DNA from: Desulfurococcales archaeon ex4484_204
Lineage (GTDB): Archaea; Thermoproteota; Thermoprotei_A; Sulfolobales; NBVN01
Assembly: GCA_002255065.1 (NCBI GenBank)
Contig: NJEF01000010.1
Coordinates: 1 to 12,931 of the forward strand
DNA: 12,931 bases
Reading direction: 5' to 3'
The translations under genes were made by a program, and so were the position numbers. Of this stretch, positions 1-6,891 are shown piece by piece. The notes under the pieces are model-generated. The model was given only the letters and a program-made list of their open reading frames with translations, did not search any database and had not been told where the DNA came from. Position 1 is the first letter of the stretch; every line of letters starts with the position of its first letter.

Positions 1-364
1 GTGAGGGCCTAGCCCTCCTCTTCAATAAGGCGTAAGCGGTTAGCACCAAGCCAGGAGCGCAGAAGCCGCACTGAATACCTCCAACCCTGATTAGGGAGTC
101 CACCAAGACCTTAGCCACGGGATCCCCCGATAACCCCTCAACAGTAGTTACCTCCCTACCCTCGACCTGAACCGCGAGCACCGTGCATGAGTAGACGGGT
201 AAGCCGTCTAGGAGGACCGTGCACACACCGCACTCAGCCCTCTCACAGCCCCTCTTAACGCTCTTAACCCCTAGCTTGTACCTTAAGACGTCGAGGAGGT
301 TCTCGTTGGGCTTAACATCGACTGCAACGGGTTTCCCGTTAAGCTTAAACCTCACCTCGACCAC
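1..364 (-). CDS. Molybdenum hydroxylase [2Fe-2S] small subunit, left operon (3' end outside window)
   Basis: Iron-sulfur subunit of a xanthine dehydrogenase/CO dehydrogenase-family enzyme. It passes electrons from the Mo centre to FAD. The 121 visible residues hold the N-terminal plant-ferredoxin-type cluster ligands C40, C45, C48 and C60 (C-ERAE-C-GV-C, then YSC) and the first half of the second cluster, C99 and C102 (QCGFCAPG). The usual CRCTGY motif lies beyond the left edge; the right-hand paralogue (10182-10661) is 159 residues, so about 38 are missing here. The start is GTG at 364, two bases after the FAD-subunit stop. A GGGGGTGA Shine-Dalgarno site overlaps that stop, matching the arrangement in the right operon. 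GTG at 355 is an alternative. The first-cluster loop reads ERAE where the paralogue has GIGE, so the usual glycines are absent. Third gene of a Mo-FAD-FeS operon. The family is certain; the substrate cannot be told from this subunit. Confidence 0.93.
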   Translation of the reverse strand, partial: MVEVRFKLNGKPVAVDVKPNENLLDVLRYKLGVKSVKRGCERAECGVCTVLLDGLPVYSCTVLAVQVEGREVTTVEGLSGDPVAKVLVDSLIRVGGIQCGFCAPGLVLTAYALLKRRARPS

Positions 365-366
365 GC

Positions 367-1251
367 CTACTCACCCCCTATAGCGAACCCGGCCCTCCTT
401 AAGGACTTGAGGAGGGCGTCATGTGTGAGCACTACCGACATATCCCTCCTATACTCAGCCGTTGCCCTAACATCGGATACCGGGGATATGTCCTTAACAA
501 CGAGCTTTGAGCCCTCATCAATAACCTCCATACATACCTCCCTACCCCTAAGGAACTCCTCAGCCCTCACCGCCCTCACAGGCCTTGGAGCTACCGCGTT
601 TAGCGCTATCCTAACGTCCTCAAACCTGCCGTTGCTAACCTTAGCGAGGGTGGATACAGCGACTACCGATAGGGTGAACGCGTTCCTACGCCCTAGCTTC
701 AGGGTAGCGGTACCCGCGCCGTCGATGTATGGAATGATTACCTCTGTTAAGATCTCGTCCCTCATTAGCTCGGTCTCCCTAGGTCCTTTGAAGAATTTTG
801 TTATTGGTATTTCTCTTTCTCCTCTAGTGCTTACTGCCTTAACCCTTGCTTCGTAGACCATTAGGGGTGGGGCGGTGTCAGCTGCCGGCGAAGCATTACA
901 CAAATTACCACCAACAGTACCCATACACCTAACCTGCCACGAACCCATCTGCTCCACCGCCTCAGCTAGCGCTAGTAGCTTACCCCTAACCACGGGGGAC
1001 TCAACGATGTCCTGCAGCTTGGTTAGCGCGCCGATCCTGATTATGCCCCCTTCATCGACTATGTAGCTTAGCTCCTTAATACCTGAAATATCGACTACGT
1101 TCTTAGGCCTGTACCTACCTATCCTTAAATCTATTAGGAGGTCCGTACCCCCTGCAAGTATCTTGAAGTCCTCTAGCCTAGTTATTAAGTCTGTTGCCTC
1201 CTTCAAGCTCCTCGGCCTGAAGTAGTTGAACTCAGGCATCCTGTAGAACAT
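367..1251 (-). CDS. Molybdenum hydroxylase FAD-binding subunit, left operon (CoxM/XdhB type)
   Basis: Medium subunit (294 aa, normal length for the family) that binds FAD and hands electrons from the iron-sulfur subunit to the external acceptor. It has an N-terminal PCMH-type FAD domain with the two diagnostic loops AGGTD (33-37) and TVGGN (112-116), followed by the CO-dehydrogenase-flavoprotein C-terminal domain with the RATAEYRRDM segment near residues 262-271. There is no extra 4Fe-4S insertion as in 4-hydroxybenzoyl-CoA reductase. ATG at 1251 follows GGGGGTGG, 11 bases after the Mo-subunit stop. The oddity is residues 106-157: they are identical to residues 121-172 of the right-hand paralogue and 154/155 identical in DNA, while the flanks share only about half their residues by eye. 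Inside this block the codons switch to AGA, GAA, AAA and GGA. Function is certain at family level. Confidence 0.95.
   Translation of the reverse strand: MFYRMPEFNYFRPRSLKEATDLITRLEDFKILAGGTDLLIDLRIGRYRPKNVVDISGIKELSYIVDEGGIIRIGALTKLQDIVESPVVRGKLLALAEAVEQMGSWQVRCMGTVGGNLCNASPAADTAPPLMVYEARVKAVSTRGEREIPITKFFKGPRETELMRDEILTEVIIPYIDGAGTATLKLGRRNAFTLSVVAVSTLAKVSNGRFEDVRIALNAVAPRPVRAVRAEEFLRGREVCMEVIDEGSKLVVKDISPVSDVRATAEYRRDMSVVLTHDALLKSLRRAGFAIGGE
782..936 (-). repeat. 155-bp inverted repeat, left copy (inside FAD-subunit gene)
   Basis: Read on the minus strand, this segment matches 9618-9772 at 154 of 155 positions. The only difference is at 880, T on the coding strand versus C at 9674, which is silent. 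Both borders are sharp, with codons before and after diverging at once. It codes for residues 106-157, including the TVGGN FAD loop. Confidence 0.95.
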
Positions 1252-1262
1252 GGAACCACCCC

Positions 1263-3614
1263 CTATGAAGGACCTCCTCGAACCTTCCTTACCTTGAAGT
1301 ACACCCTCTCAGGGGTTAGCGGTAGTTCGTAGATCCTCACGCCCAGCGCGTGGGCTACCGCGTTAGCTATCGCTGCCGGTATAGGTATGAACGCCATCTC
1401 CCCAACGCCCTTAGCGCCGAAGGGGCCGTACTTAAAGAGGTCCTCAACGTACACGGGCTTCATTACCTCAGGGGCGTCAAGGGATGTAGGTATTACGTAG
1501 TCCGTTAGGTTAGCGTTAACTATCCTTCCCTTACCGTCGAACACCAGCTGCTCCATGAGCACGTAGCCTAGGCCCTGAGCTACCGCGCCCTCGATCTGCC
1601 CCTCAACCTGTACCGGGTTAATTATCCTCCCAGCAGCGAGCGCTGGCCACACCCTCTCAACACTAACCCTACCTGTGTAGGTATCGACAACTACCTCAGC
1701 AATAGCTGCTACGTAGCTGTAGGCTGGGTACGCCTGCCCCTGACCTACGTCGTCGCGGAACTTACCCTTAGGTAGGAAGAAGTACCCCGTAGCCGACATC
1801 TCCACCCCCCTAGCGTAGGCCTCCCTAACGAGCTCCTCCCACCTAAGCTTAACGCCCTCCTCACCCTTAACGCGGACCTCGCCGCCCTCTATCACCACGT
1901 TATCTGGTGAGGTGTTTAGGAGCTCCGCCGCCAGACTGTTCAGCCTCTCGCGGAGCTTAGCTGAGGCAACGAACACCCCTATAGCCCCTATGCTCGTCCC
2001 CCTAGACGCGTGCGTAGCCCCCGTATCCGGGGCATCCGTCGTGCCGAACACCACATTCACCTTATCCACTGGTGCTCCGAGCACCTCAGCAACTATCTGC
2101 CTGTGGGAGCTGTTAGGGGATCCCTGACCCATCTCTATAATACCCGTCCTAACGGTTACGGAGCCGTCCCTCTCAATAGTTATAACGGCGTTAGACCAGT
2201 CGGGAACCCCCCTGCTCGTACTTATACCGTGCCACGCAACACCGATCCCTATACCGCGCCTGTACCTCCCCCTACCCCCGCCGTACTCAGACCTCTTCCT
2301 ACCCCAACCAGATGCCTTAGCTAGCGCCTCAACAGCCTCAGCGATCCCTACTGAGTGGTCGAGGACCTGGTTAGTTATGGTTCTAGAGCCCGGCCTCAAC
2401 ATGTTCTTAAGCCTTAGCTCTACCGGGTCCATACCGAGCTTACGGGCTAGCTCGTCCATCTGGGACTCGGCTGCGAACTGAACCGATGGGTTCCCGAAAC
2501 CCCTGAAGGAGCCCTGGGGGACCTTATTGGTGTAGATGCAGTACCCATCGACCTTAGCGTGGGAGACCTCGTAGGGCCCCGACGCATGAACTGTTGACCT
2601 CCACAGTATGAAGGGGCCTCTGTTAGCGTACGCCCCGGTGTCGTGGTATATCGTTACGTCTATGGCTAGCAGCTTCCCGTCCTTAGAAGCTCCCGACCTA
2701 TACCTAATTATGGCCGCCTCCCTCTTAGGGTGGACTAGGAACGAGTCCTCCCTCGAGTATATTAGGAACGAGGGCTTCCCCGTTAAGTACGCTGCTAGGG
2801 CTGCCTTAGCAGCTACTAACGGGCCTTCATCGTCCTTACCCCCGAAGGCCCCTCCTAAGTACGGAACAACTATCTTAACCTTGCTTGCAGGAAGCCCTAG
2901 AACCCTAGACACTATTGACTGGGCTAGGTGGGGGTACTGAGCGGCGGTTATCACCGTGCACCTGCCGTCGAGGCCCGGTATAGCTAGGGCTGCCTCGGTC
3001 TCTAGGTATGCGTGCTCCTGGTGATGCGTTCTGTACTCGTTCTCAACAACTACGTCTGACTCGCTGAAGCCCTTACTCACATCACCCTTCCTAACCTTAG
3101 TTCTAAAGGCTATGTTGCCCGCCGCCTCGTCATGGATCAGCACGTCGCTCCTACCCATAGCTTTGAGGGGGTCGAGGAGGGCTGGTAGCGGGTCGTAGTC
3201 AACCCTAACTAGCTCAGCAGCTTTAAGCACTTCATCCACATCATTACCAACTACTAGGGCTACCGGCTCCCCGTAGTACCTAACCTTACCCTCAGCTAGT
3301 AGGGGCTGGTCAGGGAGTGCGTACCCTACCTGGTTCTCACCAGGTATGTCCGGTGCTGTAATAACGCGCAGAACCTTAGGGCTCCTTAAAGCTTCATCAG
3401 CCCTAACACCTTTTAGGAGGGCGTGGGGCTCCGTGCTTAGAACCTGCTTAACGAATAGGGTTCCGGCCTCGAAGAAGTCCTCAACGAACTTAGCCCTCCC
3501 TAAAGCCTTATCCAGGGAGTCGGCCCTCTCAACACCCTTACCAATAACCATGAAGGACTCGGCCTTGAGCCACTTCTCCATAAGCCTATACGGGTCCTCT
3601 ACGATCCCCACCAT
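1263..3614 (-). CDS. Molybdenum hydroxylase large (Mo-pterin) subunit, left operon, xanthine dehydrogenase-like
   Basis: Catalytic subunit that binds the molybdopterin cofactor and hydroxylates its substrate with water-derived oxygen. From ATG at 3614 it is 783 aa, normal for the family. Motifs in order: YYGEP (113-117), GGAFGGK (254-260), FRGFG (370-374), MGQG (495-498), and GAKGVGE with the expected catalytic Glu739. By eye-alignment to bovine xanthine dehydrogenase, Arg371 matches substrate-binding Arg880, Asp261 sits where Glu802 is, and Gln497 matches Gln767. This suits a purine or similar heterocycle as substrate. It lacks the AYRCSFR signature of form I CO dehydrogenase. Start choice: GGAGGGGG at 3617-3624 is well spaced for ATG 3614. 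An in-frame TTG at 3626 would place this site inside the gene. First gene of the operon. No cofactor insertion or maturation gene is visible nearby. The exact substrate is inferred, not shown. Confidence 0.93.
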   Translation of the reverse strand: MVGIVEDPYRLMEKWLKAESFMVIGKGVERADSLDKALGRAKFVEDFFEAGTLFVKQVLSTEPHALLKGVRADEALRSPKVLRVITAPDIPGENQVGYALPDQPLLAEGKVRYYGEPVALVVGNDVDEVLKAAELVRVDYDPLPALLDPLKAMGRSDVLIHDEAAGNIAFRTKVRKGDVSKGFSESDVVVENEYRTHHQEHAYLETEAALAIPGLDGRCTVITAAQYPHLAQSIVSRVLGLPASKVKIVVPYLGGAFGGKDDEGPLVAAKAALAAYLTGKPSFLIYSREDSFLVHPKREAAIIRYRSGASKDGKLLAIDVTIYHDTGAYANRGPFILWRSTVHASGPYEVSHAKVDGYCIYTNKVPQGSFRGFGNPSVQFAAESQMDELARKLGMDPVELRLKNMLRPGSRTITNQVLDHSVGIAEAVEALAKASGWGRKRSEYGGGRGRYRRGIGIGVAWHGISTSRGVPDWSNAVITIERDGSVTVRTGIIEMGQGSPNSSHRQIVAEVLGAPVDKVNVVFGTTDAPDTGATHASRGTSIGAIGVFVASAKLRERLNSLAAELLNTSPDNVVIEGGEVRVKGEEGVKLRWEELVREAYARGVEMSATGYFFLPKGKFRDDVGQGQAYPAYSYVAAIAEVVVDTYTGRVSVERVWPALAAGRIINPVQVEGQIEGAVAQGLGYVLMEQLVFDGKGRIVNANLTDYVIPTSLDAPEVMKPVYVEDLFKYGPFGAKGVGEMAFIPIPAAIANAVAHALGVRIYELPLTPERVYFKVRKVRGGPS

Positions 3615-3649
3615 CACCCCCTCCAAGCGGGAAGCATTTTTAACACCAC

Positions 3650-3655
3650 ATAAAT
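3650..3655 (-). promoter_or_regulatory. Putative TATA box of the left hydroxylase operon
   Basis: On the minus strand ATTTAT lies about 26 bases before position 3627. A transcript starting there would just include the GGAGGGGG ribosome site and the ATG at 3614. The spacing suits an archaeal promoter, but the box is not a perfect consensus. Confidence 0.4.
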
Positions 3656-3691
3656 CTATTGGGTAAGTAAAAAAGCATTAATAGCTGCTAG

Positions 3692-3711
3692 GGTAGCGTT
3701 ATTTAGCTACC
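3692..3711 (+). promoter_or_regulatory. Inverted repeat GGTAGC-N8-GCTACC enclosing a TATA-like core
   Basis: Perfect 6-bp arms (3692-3697 and 3706-3711) surround GTTATTTA. The AT-rich centre is a plausible TATA box for the small gene at 3740, since a start near 3727 would give a leader of about 13 bases containing GGGAGG. A protein bound to the arms would block TBP. The site sits between the divergent left hydroxylase operon and the small gene, so it could act on either. This is read from sequence only. Confidence 0.4.
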
Positions 3712-3739
3712 AGTAACATAAGCTGTGAGGGGAGGGTTC

Positions 3740-4024
3740 GTGCTGGCTGAGGTGGACATTAAATCGCTAGGTAGTGGGGTTAGGGAGGTTGTTGAGGAGG
3801 TTGTTAAGGAGCTCACTAGTAGCGGGGTTAGTGAGGGGTGTGTGAAGGTGTTTAAGTACCCCTTCATACCTGTTAGGATACAGCACATAGTCAACGAGCT
3901 GGGTAGGGAGGGCTTCACCGTGGCTGAGACCTTAGTAATCGACGGGGTCCTCTACGTAGTTGCTACTAAGAGGGGTGATAAGGACTTAAAGCTCGCCGTA
4001 GACTACGGGAGGGGCAGGCCCTAG
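3740..4024 (+). CDS. Unrecognised small protein (94 aa)
   Basis: I do not recognise this protein. It is 94 residues with no signal peptide, membrane segment or cysteine cluster (one Cys, in EGCVKVF). The first third (VREVVEEVVKEL) looks helical and the rest alternates predicted strand and helix (VKVFKYPFIPVR, IQHIVNELGREGF, TVAETLVIDGVLYVVATK), suggesting a compact alpha/beta domain. Codon use matches the neighbours (AGG, GAG, GGG/GGT), supporting real coding. The GTG start at 3740 is preceded by GGAGG at 3731-3735. An in-frame GTG at 3725 would put that site inside the gene. It is transcribed divergently from the left hydroxylase operon and convergently with nreA; the two stop codons share the bases CTAG at 4021-4024. 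Context gives no firm clue to its role. Confidence 0.7.
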   Translation: MLAEVDIKSLGSGVREVVEEVVKELTSSGVSEGCVKVFKYPFIPVRIQHIVNELGREGFTVAETLVIDGVLYVVATKRGDKDLKLAVDYGRGRP

Positions 4025-5274
4025 CCCAGCTTAAAGTACTTATCTAGGGGCGTGTAAGGCTTCAAGGCCCTAGCTACGACCTCATCCACTACATAGTCGG
4101 GAACCCTATGTACTCGTTTAAGGAACTCCCTAAGCTCCTGTCTGGAGGGGTTTCTCAGTACCTCACCGCTTAGTAGTGCGTGGCCTACTGTAAGCCTTAT
4201 CTGCCAGCTACCCACGGGGTATACGTACTGGGGCTCCACCTCCCTAAGGATTACCGCCCTCCCCTGCCTACCGATCCTGTCTAGGTGCTCGAGAACCGGT
4301 GTCCTAGCTGCTAGGAAGCCCCCATCCATAACGCTCGGCCTACCTCTAAAGTCATCCCTAACAACCAGTACGGATGGCGAGCTACCAGGGTTCCAGAGGC
4401 TGTTAGGCCTCCACACCTCGATCCACGTCGTTGAGTATCTACCCGGAGCTATTATCACCGTGTACTTGTTGTGTAGGTAATGAGAGTAGTAGACCATGAC
4501 GTCGTTAACGGAGGCCTTAAGCCTCACCCTATCGAGGATCGCTGAAGAGATCATGGAGTCCACCGCCGTTATACCCCACCTAGTAGGCACCAACCTCCTG
4601 CCCCTCATCCTACCGAGGAAGCCCAGGACTAGGGCCCTAACTATCGTGTAGAACTCAACGCCGTCCCTATGCAGGGCCTGCACAGCCTCACTAGCCCTTA
4701 AGTCATCCCAGATAAACCTCTCAAGCCTTGGGTGTAGCTTGGGGTTGCCGGCAACCCTAACATCCCTTGCTGGGGCTGTGGGGCCTGTAGGAGGTAGGGA
4801 GGTGCTGAACGCTAGCTTTGGTGATGGGGGTTTAGCGAGCTCTGCCTCCATATCTACAGGACTCTCCGACAGGCTCGCCAGGTAGTACTCCCTGCTGTAG
4901 AGGTCCTCAGGCCTCCTAGTGTCAGCCCTTAATGAGACGTGTAGGAGCTGGCTCCTCAACCTAATGACGTCCTCTAAACCGAGCCTTAAGTGCCAGTCAG
5001 CTGGGGAGTCGTAGAGCTTAGCCCCACCACCGTAGACACCTGGAGGAACGCCCAGGTAGACCCTGACCTTAGGGTAGCCCTTCTCACCTACGATAGCTGT
5101 TGGTGGTGATGCACCGCTAACGAGGCCCTCCCTAACCCTTACGGAGACCCTAAACCTGCCCTTAAGACCTATCAGTAGGGGGCAGTACCCTAAACCGCAG
5201 AGGTTCCTAGCACCCTTACATATAACGCATAGCCTTACCGGGATCCTGAGCAATGGCACCCTACACCCCGACAC
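4021..5274 (-). CDS. nreA: NreA-family archaeal DNA repair protein
   Basis: Archaeal Nre family protein (417 aa), a group linked to repair of DNA damage and to PCNA binding. The N-terminus carries the family's zinc-type cysteine motif C16-VI-C19-KGARNL-C26-GLGY-C31-P. Two conserved Nre domains follow, including DSPADWHLRLG near residues 88-98 and the VPTRWGITAVD block near 227-237. The C-terminus ends in YTPLDKYFKLG (407-417). This resembles a PCNA-interacting box (Qxx-hydrophobic-xx-aromatic-aromatic) but has Tyr where Gln is usual. The start is GTG at 5274 with a TATA-like TTTTTAAAT at 5305-5313, implying a leader of under 10 bases; GTG 5259 is a weaker alternative. It lies between metabolic genes, so its neighbours say little about its job. 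The family call is firm; the PCNA contact is inferred. Confidence 0.9.
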   Translation of the reverse strand: MSGCRVPLLRIPVRLCVICKGARNLCGLGYCPLLIGLKGRFRVSVRVREGLVSGASPPTAIVGEKGYPKVRVYLGVPPGVYGGGAKLYDSPADWHLRLGLEDVIRLRSQLLHVSLRADTRRPEDLYSREYYLASLSESPVDMEAELAKPPSPKLAFSTSLPPTGPTAPARDVRVAGNPKLHPRLERFIWDDLRASEAVQALHRDGVEFYTIVRALVLGFLGRMRGRRLVPTRWGITAVDSMISSAILDRVRLKASVNDVMVYYSHYLHNKYTVIIAPGRYSTTWIEVWRPNSLWNPGSSPSVLVVRDDFRGRPSVMDGGFLAARTPVLEHLDRIGRQGRAVILREVEPQYVYPVGSWQIRLTVGHALLSGEVLRNPSRQELREFLKRVHRVPDYVVDEVVARALKPYTPLDKYFKLG

Positions 5275-5304
5275 CTACGAGGCCCGTGCCTAAGGGGTTT
5301 AGGG

Positions 5305-5313
5305 ATTTAAAAA
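5305..5313 (-). promoter_or_regulatory. TATA box of nreA
   Basis: Minus-strand TTTTTAAAT lies about 26 bases upstream of position 5283, giving a nearly leaderless nreA message (GTG at 5274). Good match to an archaeal TATA element in an AT-poor surrounding. Confidence 0.5.
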
Positions 5314-5326
5314 GTAGATACATACA

Positions 5327-5376
5327 CCTACAGCCCCTAACCATCCGGCAAGGTAATTCGCTGCATGAGCTGTAGG
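5327..5376 (-). terminator. 8-bp inverted repeat just downstream of the cyclic amidohydrolase gene
   Basis: CCTACAGC (5327-5334) and GCTGTAGG (5369-5376) are perfect inverted arms separated by 34 bases. They begin four bases after the amidohydrolase stop on the minus strand and are followed by the T-rich run at 5309-5313. This could be a transcription end between the amidohydrolase gene and nreA, or a regulatory site of nreA. The long loop makes it weak. Confidence 0.25.
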
Positions 5377-5379
5377 GGG

Positions 5380-6741
5380 TTAAGGCTGCTGACCTAGGTC
5401 AGCCCCCCTCCTTACGAAAACCCCTCTAGGCCCGTTAACAACCTTCCCCTCCTCAGCTACCACCATACCGCGTACTACTGTGAACATCACCTTACCCCTC
5501 AACCTCCACCCTATGTACGGGGTTATGGGGTGCTTCGCGTACAGGTCCTCCCTCCTAATAACGGTCTCAGCACCTGGGTCAACCACTACTAGGTCCCCAT
5601 CCCCACCAACTACTAACGTTCCCTTCCTAGGGTATATCCTGAAAAGCCTTGCCGGGTTCTCAGCCATTAACTCGGGTATCTTCGTTATAGGCATTAACCC
5701 CCTTAAGGCTGCGTCGAGCATTAATGGTAGAAACGTCTGAACACCCGTAAACCCGGCTGCAGAGCTCCAGACATCCCCCGACTTCTCCTCAGTGCTGTGG
5801 GGGGCGTGGTCCGAGCCCAGGGCCGTTATCGTTCCGTCGTTAACAGCCCTCCAGAGCTCCTCCTGGTTAGCTCTATCCCTAACCGGGGGGTTAACCTTAA
5901 CTAGGTTGCCATACCTTGAGTAGTCCTCAGTGCTTAGTAGGAGGTAGTGGGGGCAGGTCTCCCCAGTTACGTTAATGCCCTCAGCTCTAGCCCTCCTAAC
6001 TAGCTCTACACCTTCCTTAGCACTCATGTGGACTATGTGTACGTACCCTCCTGTCTCCCTCGATAGCAACACCAACTTCTGGATAGCCTCAACCTCACAG
6101 ATGGAGGGCCTTGAGTCGGTGTGCGCCTGGGGGTCCTTCCTCCCAGACGACCTCACCTTACCAGTGAAGTACTTGACCAGGTCCCAGTTCTCGGCGTGGA
6201 ACGCTAGCGCAACACCCAGCCTCGCTGACTTAAGCAGGGCTTCGTAGAGGGAGCCGTCGTCAGGCGGGGGTATGTTACCCGTTGTAGGGCCCAGGAAGAC
6301 CTTGAAGCCTACAGCCCCTGAGTTAACGAGCTCCCCAAACCTGTCTAGGTTAGTGTTATGTATCACCCCGTAGAGGCCGAAGTCCACATACGCCTTGCTC
6401 GACAGCCTCCTCACCTTCTCCTCGAAAACAGCCCTTGAGTCAACGGGGGGTAGGGTGTTGGGCATTTCAAGAACTGTGGTAACACCTCCCGCAGCAGCCG
6501 CCTTAGTACCGTGGGTGAAGTCGTCCTTGTGCTCAAGGCCTGGCTCCCTCATGTGCACGTGCTCATCAACTATTCCCGGGAAGACTAGCTTCCCACCGGC
6601 ATCGATAACCTCGACACCCTCCTCCCTCAAGTCCTTACCTATGAGGGCTACCCTGCCATCAAGTATGAGCACGTCGGCTCTGAAAACGCCGTTTGGTAGG
6701 ACAACCCTCCCGCCCCTAACAAGAAGGTCACCTCCATACAT
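5380..6741 (-). CDS. Cyclic amidohydrolase of the dihydroorotase/allantoinase family
   Basis: Metal-dependent hydrolase (453 aa) that opens or closes a cyclic amide ring. Metal ligands are visible as H61 and H63 (HVHMREPG), K147 as the likely carboxylated lysine (GFKVFLG), H182 (FHAEN), H238 (IVHMS) and D311 (SDHAPH). R65 and N95 (EMPNT) are where dihydroorotases bind the substrate carboxylate, favouring dihydroorotase (PyrC, pyrimidine synthesis). The length, GETCPHYL (260-267), RDRANQEELW (288-297), GSDH and the late TVVRG motif look more like allantoinases or hydantoinases. ATG at 6741 is nearly leaderless behind a TATA-like TTTATGT. A GGAGGTGA at 6728-6735 lies inside codons 3-5 with no in-frame start after it. 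It is divergent from the right hydroxylase operon and shares a palindromic intergenic region with it. The superfamily is certain; the substrate is open between dihydroorotate/carbamoyl-aspartate and allantoin or another ureide. Confidence 0.9.
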   Translation of the reverse strand: MYGGDLLVRGGRVVLPNGVFRADVLILDGRVALIGKDLREEGVEVIDAGGKLVFPGIVDEHVHMREPGLEHKDDFTHGTKAAAAGGVTTVLEMPNTLPPVDSRAVFEEKVRRLSSKAYVDFGLYGVIHNTNLDRFGELVNSGAVGFKVFLGPTTGNIPPPDDGSLYEALLKSARLGVALAFHAENWDLVKYFTGKVRSSGRKDPQAHTDSRPSICEVEAIQKLVLLSRETGGYVHIVHMSAKEGVELVRRARAEGINVTGETCPHYLLLSTEDYSRYGNLVKVNPPVRDRANQEELWRAVNDGTITALGSDHAPHSTEEKSGDVWSSAAGFTGVQTFLPLMLDAALRGLMPITKIPELMAENPARLFRIYPRKGTLVVGGDGDLVVVDPGAETVIRREDLYAKHPITPYIGWRLRGKVMFTVVRGMVVAEEGKVVNGPRGVFVRRGADLGQQP

Positions 6742-6771
6742 TCCTACGTACCCACACTATCTCACCCTAAA

Positions 6772-6778
6772 ACATAAA
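6772..6778 (-). promoter_or_regulatory. TATA-like box of the cyclic amidohydrolase gene
   Basis: Minus-strand TTTATGT lies about 25 bases before a presumed start near 6750, leaving a leader of roughly 9 bases ahead of the ATG at 6741. No good ribosome site precedes that ATG, in line with near-leaderless translation. Confidence 0.4.
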
Positions 6779-6791
6779 GAGTTTATGCCTA

Positions 6792-6828
6792 CTACCGCCC
6801 CACTACCTGGACCGGTAGGGTGCGGTAG
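6792..6828. promoter_or_regulatory. Imperfect palindrome between divergent promoters (candidate operator)
   Basis: CTACCGC (6792-6798) pairs with GCGGTAG (6822-6828). Nested inside, CTACC (6803-6807) pairs with GGTAG (6814-6818) around TGGACC. The result is four CTACC/GGTAG half-sites in 37 bases, centred between the TATA-like boxes of the amidohydrolase gene (6772-6778) and the right hydroxylase operon (6854-6860). It fits a dimeric regulator controlling both units. The same half-site occurs in the other divergent gap at 3692-3711, in the opposite arrangement. Confidence 0.45.
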
Positions 6829-6853
6829 AGCTGGCCCTAACCCTTAGCTGAAG

Positions 6854-6860
6854 TTTATAT
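6854..6860 (+). promoter_or_regulatory. TATA box of the right hydroxylase operon
   Basis: TTTATAT is a near-consensus archaeal TATA element. Initiation about 26 bases downstream, near 6883, gives a leader of about 10 bases. That leader includes GTGATG (6882-6887), a usable ribosome site for the TTG start at 6892. Confidence 0.6.
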
Positions 6861-6891
6861 TCCCTCCCGTAAGTCCTTAGTGTGATGCGGT

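Noticed and set aside
407..856. Plus-strand open frame of 149 codons antisense to the left FAD-subunit gene
   Set aside because: It lies wholly over a clear family member and has a Ser/Thr/Leu-rich composition typical of antisense shadows in this codon style.
782..936. Insertion sequence or diversity-generating repeat as the origin of the 155-bp repeats
   Set aside because: The block is in frame, codes for the conserved FAD loop in both genes, has no terminal repeats or target duplications, and the single difference is not adenine-directed hypermutation. Gene conversion fits better.
1263..3614. Form I CO dehydrogenase large subunit
   Set aside because: The active-site loop reads GSFRGFG, not the AYRCSFR signature that carries the Cu-binding Cys of CO dehydrogenase.
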